From positions 248,001 through 312,000 of the forward strand of contig NZ_VAUO01000005.1 of the NCBI RefSeq assembly GCF_005796105.1: DNA of 64,000 nucleotides, in the 5' to 3' direction. Source of the DNA: Pseudomonas mosselii (GTDB taxonomy: Bacteria; Pseudomonadota; Gammaproteobacteria; Pseudomonadales; Pseudomonadaceae). The notes under the pieces were generated by a model, which saw nothing but the letters and a program-made list of their open reading frames with translations, had not been told where the DNA came from and ran no database searches. Shown in pieces: positions 8,285 to 16,929 of the stretch. Both the position numbers and the translations under genes were made by a program. Each line of letters begins with the position of its first letter. The stretch's first letter is position 1.

Positions 8285-9760
8285 ATGTCAGAAAATTCAG
8301 AAATGATTGTAGGTATGTGCTCAGACGGCCAGCCCGCTGTCCAGCGCCTGCGCTTGGCCAACCGTCACGGCCTGGTGGCGGGGGCCACCGGCACAGGCAA
8401 GACCGTCACGTTGCAGCATTTGGCCGAGCAGTTCAGCGATGCGGGTGTGGCGGTGTTTGCTGCCGACGTCAAAGGCGACTTGTGCGGTCTGGGCGTCGCT
8501 GGAGCGCCCCAGGGTAAGGTGGCCGAGCGAATCGCCAGCATGCCGTGGCTGACGCATCGGCCGCAGGCTTACCCATTGGTGTTGTGGGATATCGCCGGGC
8601 TGTCCGGGCACCCCTTGCGCACCACGTTGAGCGAAATGGGGCCGCTGCTTTTGGGCAATTTGCTGGAACTCACCGACAGCCAGCAGGCGGCGCTGTATGC
8701 CGCATTCAAGGTGGCCGACCGCGAAGGGTTGTTGCTGCTCGACCTCAAGGACCTCAAGGCCCTGCTCGCGCACCTCAAGGACAATCCGCAACTGTTGGGC
8801 GAGGACAGCGCGCTGATGACCAGCGCTTCGACCCAGGCTCTTCTGCGGCGCTTGGCCACGCTGGAGCAGCAGGGCGCCGAAGCGCTGTTCGGCGAACCGG
8901 CCCTGCAACTTGAAGACCTGCTGCAGCCGGCCAGTGATGGGCGTGGGCGGATCCATCTGCTCGACGCCAGTCGCCTGGTGCACGAGGCCCCTAAGGTCTA
9001 TGCGACCTTCTTGCTGTGGCTGTTGGCTGAGCTGTTCGAGCAGTTGCCTGAGCGCGGTGACGCCGATAAGCCGGTGCTGGCGCTGTTCTTCGACGAGGCC
9101 CACTTATTGTTCAACGGCACGCCGAAGGCGTTGCAGGACCGGCTGGAGCAGGTGGTCCGGTTGATTCGCTCCAAGGGGGTAGGGGTGTATTTCGTCACCC
9201 AATCGCCCGGTGATCTGCCTGATGCGGTACTGGCGCAACTGGGCTTGCGCGTTCAGCACGGATTGCGCGCATTCACCGCCAAGGAGCAGAAATCGCTGCG
9301 CGCAGTGGCCGATGGTTTTCGTCCCAACCCGGCGTTCGACAGCCTGGCGGTGCTGACTGAGCTGGGGATCGGCGAAGCGCTGGTCGGCACGCTGGAAGAC
9401 AAGGGGACGCCGGCGATGGTCCAGCGGGTGCTGATTGCGCCCCCGCAGTCGCGGATTGGGCCGTTGAGCGCCACCGAACGCAGCGCTTTGATTGGCGCAT
9501 CGCCCTTGGCGGGGCGCTATGACAAACCCATTGACCGTGAGTCGGCTTATGAAATGCTTACCCAGCGCAAGGGTGAGCCGGTAGAGCCCGCGCCACAGCC
9601 CAAGGCTGAGGAGGATAGCTTTGCCGATAAGGCAGGGGAGTTTTTGCAAAGTGCGGCAGGGCAGGCGATCAAGTCGGCGGTACGCCAGGCGGCCAATCAG
9701 TTGGGGCGCCAGTTGGTGCGTGGGCTGATGGGGTCGTTGTTGGGGGGGAGGAAAAAGTAG
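8285..9760 (+). CDS. HerA/FtsK-superfamily ATPase, DUF853 (YjgR-like)
   Basis: This 491-residue P-loop NTPase of the HerA-like family (DUF853, E. coli YjgR relatives) has Walker A GATGTGKT at residues 33-40, an AADVKGDLCGL strand typical of DUF853, Walker B LALFFDEAH at about 264-272, and a sensor-like VYFVTQSPGDLPDAVLAQLG. The C-terminus is glycine/lysine-rich (GSLLGGRKK). The ATG at 8285 has GAGG at an ideal distance. Family function is not established; a DNA or protein pump role is suggested by the fold only. It is divergent from the chemoreceptor and not obviously in an operon. Confidence 0.88.
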   Translation: MSENSEMIVGMCSDGQPAVQRLRLANRHGLVAGATGTGKTVTLQHLAEQFSDAGVAVFAADVKGDLCGLGVAGAPQGKVAERIASMPWLTHRPQAYPLVLWDIAGLSGHPLRTTLSEMGPLLLGNLLELTDSQQAALYAAFKVADREGLLLLDLKDLKALLAHLKDNPQLLGEDSALMTSASTQALLRRLATLEQQGAEALFGEPALQLEDLLQPASDGRGRIHLLDASRLVHEAPKVYATFLLWLLAELFEQLPERGDADKPVLALFFDEAHLLFNGTPKALQDRLEQVVRLIRSKGVGVYFVTQSPGDLPDAVLAQLGLRVQHGLRAFTAKEQKSLRAVADGFRPNPAFDSLAVLTELGIGEALVGTLEDKGTPAMVQRVLIAPPQSRIGPLSATERSALIGASPLAGRYDKPIDRESAYEMLTQRKGEPVEPAPQPKAEEDSFADKAGEFLQSAAGQAIKSAVRQAANQLGRQLVRGLMGSLLGGRKK

Positions 9761-9786
9761 GCTGTACCTAATGCCAGTCTGTTAAG

Positions 9787-9817
9787 TCAATTGGGGCTGC
9801 TCTGCAACCCCAATTGA
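9787..9817. terminator. Convergent hairpin between the HerA-like gene and pitA
   Basis: Arms TCAATTGGGG and CCCCAATTGA pair perfectly around an 11-base loop. There is no run of T, but the location between two convergent stops fits a shared terminator. Confidence 0.6.
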
Positions 9818-9841
9818 CCCGCATCAACTGAGCGACTGTAC

Positions 9842-11314
9842 TCAGCCGATCGCCTTGGACGCCAGCCAGAACAGGCCAGCCGCCAGACCCATCGAGGCCG
9901 GCAGGGTCAGTACCCAGGCCAACAGGATGGTCTTCACCGTACCGCCTTGCAGGCCGCTCTTGTTGGCGACCATGGTGCCAGCCACACCCGAAGACAGTAC
10001 GTGGGTGGTGGACACGGGCAGGCTGAACACGTTGGCCATGCCGATGGCGCAGGCGGCGGTGATCTGCGCCGACATACCTTGGGCATAGGTCATGCCTTGC
10101 TTGCCGATCTTCTCGCCAACGGTCAGTACCACGCGCTTCCAGCCGACCATGGTGCCCAGGCCCAAGGCCAGGGCAACGGCCACGATTACCCAGAACGGGG
10201 CGTATTCGGTGGTGGCGGTGAGGTCTTTGCGCAGCTTCTCGAGGTCAGCCTTTTCACGCGCTTCCAGGCCAGGCAGCTTACCGACTTTCTTGGCGGTGTC
10301 GTCCAGGCACAGCAGGTAGCGGCGAACTTCGACGCGCTTGTCGGCGCTCAGGTCGCGGTAGTCGGTCACGCCTTGCAGCGACGATTGCAGCGCAGCGATG
10401 GTCGGCTCGGTCTGCTGCGGGTTGCAGCTGAACTGCTCCGGCAAATCGGTCGGCGCAGCCTTGCCCAGTGCCAGGAACTCGCCGAGGGTGGCGGCGTTGC
10501 GCTGGTAGAACTGGCTCATGTGCAAGGTGGCGTCGCGGGTTCGTTCGATCTGGTAAGTAGTGCTGTTCAGGTCCAGCACGAACTTGGCCGGCACGATACC
10601 GATCAGCACCAGCATGATCAGGCCGATACCTTTCTGGCCGTCGTTGGAACCGTGCACGAAGCTCACGCCCATGGCCGAAATCACCAGGACCAGGCGGTTC
10701 CAGAACGGCGGGTGCTTCTTGTCGTCGAGCTTGCGGCGCTGGTCTGGCGTCTTGTGCATCTTCGACAGTGGGCGCCACCATTTCAGGGCGATCAGCACCA
10801 GCGCGGCGACGGCGAAACCGGCCATCGGCGAGACCACCAGCGACATGGCGATGTCGATCGCCTTCTGCCAGTTGACGCCATCGCCCAGTGGGATGTCGTT
10901 GATCAGGGCATTGGCCAGGCCCACCCCGAGGATCGAGCCGATCAGGGTATGCGAGCTGGAGGCCGGGATGCCGAAGTACCAGGTGCCGAGGTTCCAGGTG
11001 ATGGCCGCGGCCAGCAGCGAGAAGACCATGGCCAGGCCGTGCCCGGTGTTCACATTGATCAGCAGTTCGACTGGCAGCAGGTGGACGATGGCATAGGCCA
11101 CCCCGACACCGCCGAGCAGGACACCGAGGAAATTGAACACGCCGGAGAAGAACACGGCCAGGTGCGGTGGCATGGCTTTGGTATAGATGACAGTGGCTAC
11201 CGCGTTGGCGGTGTCATGAAAGCCATTGATGAACTCGAATGCGAGCACGAAGGTTAGAGCGAGCATCAGGCTCACGACAACCCAGGCATCCAGTCCGCTG
11301 AATAAATCGATCAT
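9842..11314 (-). CDS. pitA: Low-affinity inorganic phosphate transporter (PiT family)
   Basis: PitA imports metal-phosphate complexes using the proton gradient. The 490-residue membrane protein carries both PiT signature repeats: NGFHDTANAVATVIY near the N-terminus and VHGSNDGQKGIGLIMLVL in the middle. It also has GIPASSSHTLIGSILG and the C-terminal LPVSTTHVLSSGVAGTM. A central hydrophilic loop (about 210-360) separates the two halves, as in E. coli PitA (499 residues), to which it is closely similar throughout. The start MIDLFSGLDAWVVV is the only ATG fitting the first membrane span, although no strong Shine-Dalgarno sequence is visible. Confidence 0.92.
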   Translation of the reverse strand: MIDLFSGLDAWVVVSLMLALTFVLAFEFINGFHDTANAVATVIYTKAMPPHLAVFFSGVFNFLGVLLGGVGVAYAIVHLLPVELLINVNTGHGLAMVFSLLAAAITWNLGTWYFGIPASSSHTLIGSILGVGLANALINDIPLGDGVNWQKAIDIAMSLVVSPMAGFAVAALVLIALKWWRPLSKMHKTPDQRRKLDDKKHPPFWNRLVLVISAMGVSFVHGSNDGQKGIGLIMLVLIGIVPAKFVLDLNSTTYQIERTRDATLHMSQFYQRNAATLGEFLALGKAAPTDLPEQFSCNPQQTEPTIAALQSSLQGVTDYRDLSADKRVEVRRYLLCLDDTAKKVGKLPGLEAREKADLEKLRKDLTATTEYAPFWVIVAVALALGLGTMVGWKRVVLTVGEKIGKQGMTYAQGMSAQITAACAIGMANVFSLPVSTTHVLSSGVAGTMVANKSGLQGGTVKTILLAWVLTLPASMGLAAGLFWLASKAIG

Positions 11315-11630
11315 GAAGGGTTTTCTGGCGGTCTTAGGGGGGCGAGATTATGCCAGAAAACCATGGCAATCGATGCACCTGCCGCAGACCGATGGCTGCT
11401 CGATGAGGTGCGCAGGAGGGCGCGTCGGTGCCGGGCGATGCGCTCAAAATGTCGATAAAAATCTATAAAATGCAGCTAAATCAAGGATTTATTGCGGTTT
11501 TTGCAGGATTGACGGAATTCAAACGAATGTATGAAATTTGTGTAATTCCATTTCATCCGCACGGTTAAAGGAACCAGAGAGGTCCGCGCCAACGGCCCCA
11601 GGGTCGATGGCACGGTGATGTCGGGCTGCT
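11315..11630. other. Intergenic region upstream of pitA
   Basis: This stretch holds the pitA promoter region. An AT-rich segment at about 11450-11490 (ATAAAAATCTATAAAATGC) lies roughly 140-175 bp from the pitA start. No convincing pho box, RNA or further gene was seen. Confidence 0.5.
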
Positions 11631-11831
11631 TCAATCGCCGTCCTGGCGCAGTTCCTTTTCCATCTTCTCGAGTTCTTGGGCGAACGCCTGGTCGTGAACC
11701 GTCGCTCGCTTGCGCCAGGGCTTACGCTCTGGATCGGGTTGTGCGGCATAGGTGGTGACTTCACCACCGTAAACTTCCTTGTAACGTTCAGCCTGGCGCT
11801 CGAGTTCTGCGCGCAGTTCTTCTTTCGTCAC
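11631..11831 (-). CDS. Small conserved hypothetical protein, 66 residues
   Basis: This is a short, highly charged protein rich in Glu, Lys, Arg and Gln. It begins TVTKEELRAELERQAERYKE when read through the GTG start and ends QELEKMEKELRQDGD. Both ends look like amphipathic helices separated by a TTYAAQPDPERKPWRKR linker. GTG at 11831 is chosen because AGGT lies about seven bases upstream and the preceding residues (CSGI) are unlike coding sequence. No cysteine, signal peptide or membrane span is seen. I do not recognise the family; a small protein is expected at this position in P. putida relatives. Confidence 0.6.
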   Translation of the reverse strand: MTKEELRAELERQAERYKEVYGGEVTTYAAQPDPERKPWRKRATVHDQAFAQELEKMEKELRQDGD

Positions 11832-12169
11832 AGTAATACCTGAACAGGTTGTTGTTGATAACTGGCGTAGGTGCACCGCGTCGGTGTGCCGATAGACGCC
11901 AGGACAGATTACTCATCGTTGCGCCAACAGGCGCTGGACATTCGGGCGCGGGCCGTGCCGCGATGAATCAGGGTTGATTGCCGCCAGGCCAGTGGTGTGC
12001 CTGGGGCAAACAGCGTGTGCGATTATAACAATGGCCGCGTCGAAGGCCATGCGCTTGAAACCATCAAACTGCGCGCCGGTGAAGTTGTACGGGCCCGATA
12101 CGTTGAAAGAGTCGGTGGGGCACGCACAAGTTCAAACTGCGGGATCGAAAGTTACAGTTGCGAAGATGC

Positions 12170-12263
12170 AAATGAAAACGGCCTCGCGGTTGGGCGAGGC
12201 CGTTGCCTGGGACTTCTACGGTGGGTACCTGACCAGTCTCTCCAAAGAAGCCACATGTGGCAG
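12170..12263 (-). ncRNA. Candidate small RNA divergent from pcaR
   Basis: On the minus strand there is a perfect 11-bp hairpin (AACGGCCTCGC / GCGAGGCCGTT, 12177-12204) followed by TTTTCATTTG, a good Rho-independent terminator, yet no protein-coding gene feeds it. Upstream lie TTGACC (12291-12296) and TATACC (12270-12275), spaced 15 bp, placing a start near 12263. The 5' end would carry the self-complementary GCCACATGTGGC (12250-12261). The roughly 94-nt transcript has no convincing reading frame. The -35 lies next to the PcaR palindrome. The promoter spacing is short, so the start is uncertain. Confidence 0.42.
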
Positions 12264-12298
12264 AGGAAAGGTATAAGTAAAAGTGTCGGCGGTCAATT

Positions 12299-12330
12299 GC
12301 GATTATCGGCCGTTCGTTCGATAATCGCAC
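12299..12330. promoter_or_regulatory. PcaR operator in front of pcaR
   Basis: A perfect inverted repeat GCGATTATCG (12299-12308) / CGATAATCGC (12319-12328) contains the known PcaR box GTTCGATAATCGCAC at 12316-12330. It ends 28 bp before the pcaR start, fitting autoregulation by PcaR. Confidence 0.8.
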
Positions 12331-12358
12331 AAGTGACCCGATTTCTTGAGGCGTGCCC

Positions 12359-13228
12359 ATGAACGAAGAAACCACTGGCCCAATGGCGAACGAGCCGGTG
12401 CGCAGCACCAGTCTTGCGTTGGCCCCGCCGATCGTGGCATCGCCGGCCAAGCGCATCCAGGCGTTTACCGGTGACCCGGATTTCATGACTTCCCTGGCCC
12501 GGGGCCTGGCGGTGATTCAGGCCTTCCAGGAGCGCAAACGCCACCTGACCATCGCCCAGATCAGCCACCGCACCGAGATCCCTCGGGCTGCCGTGCGTCG
12601 CTGCCTGCACACGCTGATCAAGTTGGGTTACGCCACCACCGATGGCCGCACCTATTCGCTGCTGCCCAAGGTGCTGACCCTGGGGCACGCCTACCTATCG
12701 TCCACGCCACTGGCGGTGTCGGCGCAGCCTTACCTGGACCGCATCAGCGACCAACTGCACGAAGCTGCCAACATGGCCACCCTCGAAGGCGACGACATCC
12801 TTTATATAGCCCGTTCGGCCACGGTCGAGCGGCTGATATCGGTTGACCTGTCGGTAGGCGGGCGCTTGCCGGCCTATTGCACGTCCATGGGCCGCATCCT
12901 GCTGGCAGCGCTGGACGACGCGAGCTTGCACGAGTACCTGGAGCGCGCTGACCTCAAGGCGCGTACCAGTCGTACCTTGCACGATCACGCATCGTTGTTC
13001 GCCTGCATCCAGCAGGTCCGCGAGCAGGGCTGGTGCGTGGTGGACCAGGAGCTGGAGCAGGGGCTGCGCTCGATTGCCGTGCCGATCTACGATGCCTCCG
13101 GGCAGGTACTGGCAGCCTTGAACGTCAGCACTCACGTTGGCCGGGTCAGCCGCACCGAATTGGAGCAGCGCTTCTTGCCGATCCTTTTGGCGGCCAGCCG
13201 CGACCTCTGCCATCAGTTGTTTGGCTGA
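12359..13228 (+). CDS. pcaR: IclR-family regulator of the pca regulon
   Basis: PcaR activates pca genes in response to beta-ketoadipate and represses itself. The 289-residue protein has a variable N-terminus, then an IclR winged helix-turn-helix (about 45-110, with LTIAQISHRTEIPRAAVRRC) and the IclR effector domain (about 120-285, including RLPAYCTSMGRILLAAL and GLRSIAVPIYDASG). The ATG at 12359 has GAGG eight bases upstream; a GTG at 12353 and ATG at 12383 are less well placed. It lies alone upstream of the pca genes with a PcaR box in its promoter. Confidence 0.94.
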   Translation: MNEETTGPMANEPVRSTSLALAPPIVASPAKRIQAFTGDPDFMTSLARGLAVIQAFQERKRHLTIAQISHRTEIPRAAVRRCLHTLIKLGYATTDGRTYSLLPKVLTLGHAYLSSTPLAVSAQPYLDRISDQLHEAANMATLEGDDILYIARSATVERLISVDLSVGGRLPAYCTSMGRILLAALDDASLHEYLERADLKARTSRTLHDHASLFACIQQVREQGWCVVDQELEQGLRSIAVPIYDASGQVLAALNVSTHVGRVSRTELEQRFLPILLAASRDLCHQLFG

Positions 13229-13283
13229 TCGCATTGATTATTGTCTTGCCACATTTTTAGAAATGGGCCCAATCCCTGTGTGA

Positions 13284-13333
13284 GATTACCCAGCCCTTTG
13301 GGCTGCGCTGTCGCGCAGAAAACTGATTTCGTA
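13284..13333. repeat. Composite repeat, copy 1, with adjoining REP
   Basis: The sequence runs GATTACCCAGCCCTTTGGGC then TGCGCTGTCGCGCA and ACTGATTTCG. Near-identical copies lie at 22181-22226 and 41450-41500, each within 60 bp of a REP-type element (here 13349-13372). It folds as two small adjacent hairpins, CAGCCCTTTGGGCTG and TGCGCTGTCGCGCA. Confidence 0.75.
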
Positions 13334-13507
13334 AGCGCGCCGCGTACCTTGTGGGAGCGGCTTTAGCCGCGAACACCGGCAAGGCCGGTGCCACCCACCG
13401 CGTAGACCGCTTCGCGGTGGCCCGGCACTCAGGAAAACCTACAGGTCCGCGCAACGCCCGAATCCCCCGTTGCCCTGCACCGAAATCGAACGCCGCGCAG
13501 CATTGCT

Positions 13508-13522
13508 GTTCGATAAACGCAC
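13508..13522. promoter_or_regulatory. PcaR-like box upstream of pcaK
   Basis: GTTCGATAAACGCAC matches the PcaR box at 14 of 15 positions. A weaker half-site (TTTGCAACGAATTGCAC) follows within 20 bp. It lies 259 bp before the pcaK start. Confidence 0.6.
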
Positions 13523-13781
13523 AATCTCGTTTGCAACGAATTGCACAGCCTCGGTCTGCTGATTAATGTCTTGTCACGTGTCGGCTTTGCCGACCCGACA
13601 ATAACAACAGGCCACCCAAGGGCTTCTCGATGAGCACACATCATTCGCTGTCGCGGCCGCACCCGCGAACAGTCGCGCTGCACGACGGCTGAGCGACGGC
13701 CAAGCATTCCTGATCACTTCTCGTTTCTGCGTGTCGGTAGCACGCAGTTGCCTGCCTGTGCCCTTCATCCGGATAACAACA

Positions 13782-15128
13782 ATGAACAAACCGCAATCCA
13801 CTGTCGGTAATTACCTCGACGTCCAGTCATTGATCAACGACCAACCGCTTTCCCGCTACCAGTGGCGGGTGGTGATCCTGTGTTTCCTGATCGTTTTCCT
13901 CGATGGCCTGGATACCGCTGCCATGGGCTTCATCGCGCCGGCGTTGTCCCAGGAGTGGGGTATCGATCGCGCAAGTCTGGGCCCGGTGATGAGCGCCGCG
14001 CTGATCGGCATGGTGTTCGGCGCCTTGGGCTCGGGGCCGCTGGCTGACCGTTTCGGACGCAAAGGCGTGTTGGTGGGCGCGGTGCTGGTGTTTGGCGGTT
14101 TCAGCCTGGCATCGGCGTACGCCAGCAACGTTGACCAGTTGCTGGTGTTGCGCTTTCTGACCGGCCTGGGGTTGGGTGCGGGTATGCCCAATGCCACCAC
14201 CTTGCTTTCCGAATACACCCCTGAGCGCCTGAAGTCGCTGCTGGTGACCAGCATGTTCTGCGGCTTTAACCTGGGCATGGCTGGCGGTGGCTTCATTTCG
14301 GCCAAGTTGATTCCGGCCTATGGCTGGCACAGCCTGCTGGTGATCGGCGGTGTGCTGCCGTTGCTGCTGGCGGTGGTACTGCTGGTCTGGCTGCCGGAAT
14401 CGGCGCGCTTTCTGGTGGTGCGTAACCGCGGTACCGACAAAGTGCGCAAGACCCTGGCGCCGATCGCTCCAGCGCTGGTGGCGCAGGCTTCGGGTTTCTG
14501 TGTACCCGAGCAAAAGGCGGTGGCAACGCGCAACGTGTTCGCGGTGATTTTCTCGGGCACCTATGGCGTGGGCACCTTGCTGCTGTGGCTGACGTACTTC
14601 ATGGGGCTGGTGATCGTCTATTTGCTGACCAGCTGGCTGCCGACCTTGATGCGCGACAGTGGCGCGAGCATGGAGCAAGCTGCGTTCATCGGCGCGCTGT
14701 TCCAGTTTGGCGGCGTGCTCAGTGCGGTGGCAGTGGGCTGGGCGATGGACCGCTTCAGCCCACACAAAGTCATTGGCGTGTTCTACCTGCTGGCTGGGGT
14801 GTTCGCCTACGCGGTAGGCCAGAGCCTGGGCAACATCACCCTGCTGGCAACCTTGGTGCTGGTCGCAGGGATGTGCGTCAACGGCGCGCAATCGGCCATG
14901 CCTTCGCTGGCGGCACGTTTCTATCCCACCCAGGGCCGCGCCACCGGTGTGTCGTGGATGCTCGGCATCGGACGCTTCGGTGCGATCCTCGGGGCCTGGA
15001 GCGGGGCGACTCTGCTGGGCCTCGGCTGGAACTTCGAGCAGGTGTTGACCGCGCTGCTGGTGCCGGCTGCGCTGGCTGCGGTCGGGGTTGTGGTCAAGGG
15101 GCTGGTCAGTCACGCCGACGCGACCTGA
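13782..15128 (+). CDS. pcaK: 4-hydroxybenzoate / protocatechuate MFS transporter
   Basis: PcaK is an inner-membrane proton symporter for 4-hydroxybenzoate and protocatechuate and also mediates chemotaxis to them. The 448-residue protein (the length known for P. putida PcaK) has 12 predicted spans, the AAHS-family motif FLDGLDTAAMGFIAPAL in TM1 and the MFS loop signature GPLADRFGRKGVLVG between TM2 and TM3; a second copy, AVGWAMDRFSPHKVIG, lies in the later half. The ATG at 13782 (MNKPQSTVGNYLDVQSLI) is the family start; the Shine-Dalgarno sequence is weak (GGATAA). A PcaR-like box is upstream. Confidence 0.94.
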   Translation: MNKPQSTVGNYLDVQSLINDQPLSRYQWRVVILCFLIVFLDGLDTAAMGFIAPALSQEWGIDRASLGPVMSAALIGMVFGALGSGPLADRFGRKGVLVGAVLVFGGFSLASAYASNVDQLLVLRFLTGLGLGAGMPNATTLLSEYTPERLKSLLVTSMFCGFNLGMAGGGFISAKLIPAYGWHSLLVIGGVLPLLLAVVLLVWLPESARFLVVRNRGTDKVRKTLAPIAPALVAQASGFCVPEQKAVATRNVFAVIFSGTYGVGTLLLWLTYFMGLVIVYLLTSWLPTLMRDSGASMEQAAFIGALFQFGGVLSAVAVGWAMDRFSPHKVIGVFYLLAGVFAYAVGQSLGNITLLATLVLVAGMCVNGAQSAMPSLAARFYPTQGRATGVSWMLGIGRFGAILGAWSGATLLGLGWNFEQVLTALLVPAALAAVGVVVKGLVSHADAT

Positions 15129-15162
15129 CCCTGCGGGAGGGTGGTTAACAGGGTAACAAATG

Positions 15163-15193
15163 GTTCGATAATCGCACAAAAGTGCGATTATCG
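15163..15193. promoter_or_regulatory. PcaR operator in front of pcaIJF
   Basis: The box GTTCGATAATCGCAC (15163-15177) forms a 12-bp perfect inverted repeat with GTGCGATTATCG (15182-15193), spaced by AAAA. It is the best PcaR site in the window and lies 100 bp before pcaI. The known pcaIJ promoter of P. putida carries the same sequence. Confidence 0.85.
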
Positions 15194-15292
15194 GATTGTC
15201 GGAGTCCCGCCAGCCTCCTTAATCTGAACGCATCGCAGCGACGCATCGGCCCGCTGCTCATCGACCCGACTCGTTCTGACCAGGAGTCTCCA

Positions 15293-16153
15293 ATGGCAGC
15301 AATTCTCTCGCTTCACGAGGCTGTGAAGCAGTTCATCCAGGATGGCGACTGCGTCGCTCTCGAAGGCTTCACGCACTTGATCCCGACCGCAGCCGGCCAC
15401 GAGATCATCCGCCAGGACAAGCGCGACCTCACGCTGGTGCGCATGACCCCGGACCTGATCTACGACCAACTGATCGGTGCTGGCTGCGCGAGCAAGCTGA
15501 TCTTCTCTTGGGGCGGCAACCCTGGCGTGGGCTCGCTGCATCGCCTGCGCGATGCGGTCGAGAAACACTGGCCGCATGCCATCGAGATCGAAGAACACAG
15601 CCACGCCGACCTCGCCAACGCCTATGTGGCTGGCGCCTCGGGCCTGCCATTCGCGGTGCTGCGCGCCTATGCAGGTTCCGACCTGCCCAAGGTCAACCCG
15701 CTGATCAAGAGCGTCACCTGCCCGTTCACCGGCGAGGTGCTCGCGGCAGTGCCGTCGGTGCGCCCGGACGTGACCGTGATCCACGCGCAGAAAGCCGACC
15801 GCAAGGGCAACGTGCTGCTGTGGGGCATCCTGGGCGTGCAGAAGGAAGCGGCCCTGGCGGCCAAGCGCTGCATCGTCACCGTCGAGGAAATCGTCGATGA
15901 CCTGAACGCGCCAATGAATGCCTGCGTGTTGCCGACCTGGGCCCTGAGCGCGGTGTGCCTGGTGCCTGGTGGTGCTCACCCCTCGTACGCCCATGGATAC
16001 TACGAGCGTGACAACCGCTTCTACCAGGCCTGGGACCCGATCGCCCGCAACCGCGAGACGTTCAGCGCCTGGATCGATACCTACATCCGTGGCACCCAAG
16101 ACTTCACCGAATTCCAGGCCAAGCTGGCCAGCACCGCGGAGGCCGCGCAATGA
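15293..16153 (+). CDS. pcaI: 3-oxoadipate CoA-transferase subunit A (long form)
   Basis: This subunit works with PcaJ to move CoA from succinyl-CoA to 3-oxoadipate, the second-last step of the beta-ketoadipate pathway. The 286-residue protein has the family I CoA-transferase alpha fold: DGDCVALEGFTHLIPTAAGHE near the N-terminus and RPDVTVIHAQKADRKGNVLL in the middle. It is much longer than P. putida KT2440 PcaI (about 231 residues) and resembles the CatI type. The ATG at 15293 follows CAGGAG. Its last four bases overlap pcaJ (ATGA). Position after a PcaR operator and before pcaF supports the role. Confidence 0.9.
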   Translation: MAAILSLHEAVKQFIQDGDCVALEGFTHLIPTAAGHEIIRQDKRDLTLVRMTPDLIYDQLIGAGCASKLIFSWGGNPGVGSLHRLRDAVEKHWPHAIEIEEHSHADLANAYVAGASGLPFAVLRAYAGSDLPKVNPLIKSVTCPFTGEVLAAVPSVRPDVTVIHAQKADRKGNVLLWGILGVQKEAALAAKRCIVTVEEIVDDLNAPMNACVLPTWALSAVCLVPGGAHPSYAHGYYERDNRFYQAWDPIARNRETFSAWIDTYIRGTQDFTEFQAKLASTAEAAQ

Positions 16154-16929
16154 GCTACTCCACTTCCGAAATGATGACCGTCGCGGCGGCCCGTCGCTTG
16201 CGCAATGGCGCTGTGTGCTTCGTCGGTATCGGACTGCCGTCCAAGGCTGCCAACCTGGCGCGCCTGACGTCCTCGCCCGACGTGGTGCTGATCTACGAGT
16301 CCGGCCCGATTGGCGCCAAGCCGAGCGTGTTGCCGCTGTCGATCGGTGACGGCGAGCTTGCCGAGACCGCCGATACCGTGGTGCCTACCGGCGAGATCTT
16401 CCGTTATTGGTTGCAGGGTGGACGTATCGATGTCGGCTTCCTTGGCGCTGCCCAGGTCGACCGCTTCGGCAACATCAACACCACCGTGGTGGGCGACTAC
16501 TTCGCACCGAAAACCCGCTTGCCCGGTGCCGGTGGCGCGCCTGAGATCGCCGGTTCCGCCAAGCAAGTGCTGATCATCCTCAAGCAGTCGCCGCGTGCGT
16601 TCGTCGACAAACTCGACTTCATCACCTCGGTTGGCCACGGCGAGGGCGGCGATTCGCGCAAGCGCCTGGGCCTGCCGGGCGATGGGCCGGTCGGCATCAT
16701 CACCGACCTGTGCATCATGGAGCCGGAAGCCGACACCCACGAGTTCGTGGTGACCTCGATTCACCCTGGCGTGACCCGTGAGCAGATCATTAACGCCACC
16801 GGCTGGGCGATACGCTTTGCCGATGACGTGCAAGAAACCACTGCCCCGAGCGATGTCGAGCTGACCGCCTTGCGCGACCTCGAAGCCCGCACCGCCGCTG
16901 CCCATGGGCAAGTGGCAGGAGAAGCCTGA
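16150..16929 (+). CDS. pcaJ: 3-oxoadipate CoA-transferase subunit B (long form)
   Basis: This is the catalytic partner of PcaI. The 259 residues carry [15 protein letters not shown] and the active-site Glu at position 50 in [10 protein letters not shown], which takes the place of the usual SENG motif. This ESG variant and the length are typical of the CatJ-like subgroup rather than the short PcaJ of KT2440. The C-terminal half includes [20 protein letters not shown]. The start overlaps pcaI by four bases and the stop overlaps the pcaF start codon by one base, so pcaIJF is one translationally coupled unit. Confidence 0.92.
   Translation: MSYSTSEMMTVAAARRLRNGAVCFVGIGLPSKAANLARLTSSPDVVLIYESGPIGAKPSVLPLSIGDGELAETADTVVPTGEIFRYWLQGGRIDVGFLGAAQVDRFGNINTTVVGDYFAPKTRLPGAGGAPEIAGSAKQVLIILKQSPRAFVDKLDFITSVGHGEGGDSRKRLGLPGDGPVGIITDLCIMEPEADTHEFVVTSIHPGVTREQIINATGWAIRFADDVQETTAPSDVELTALRDLEARTAAAHGQVAGEA

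Larger units (their letters stand above)
11832..12358. other. Intergenic region left of pcaR
   Basis: This 527-bp region holds two recognisable things: a leftward Rho-independent terminator with a possible small-RNA gene (12170-12263), and the PcaR operator (12299-12330). The left part (11832-12165) has short open frames on both strands but none with a ribosome binding site and credible composition. Confidence 0.55.
13229..13781. other. pcaR-pcaK intergenic region
   Basis: This 553-bp region holds, in order, a 50-bp composite repeat (13284-13333), a degenerate REP element (13349-13372) with small hairpins such as CACCGGCAAGGCCGGTG after it, and a PcaR-like box (13508-13522) about 260 bp before pcaK. 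No further gene was seen. Confidence 0.6.
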
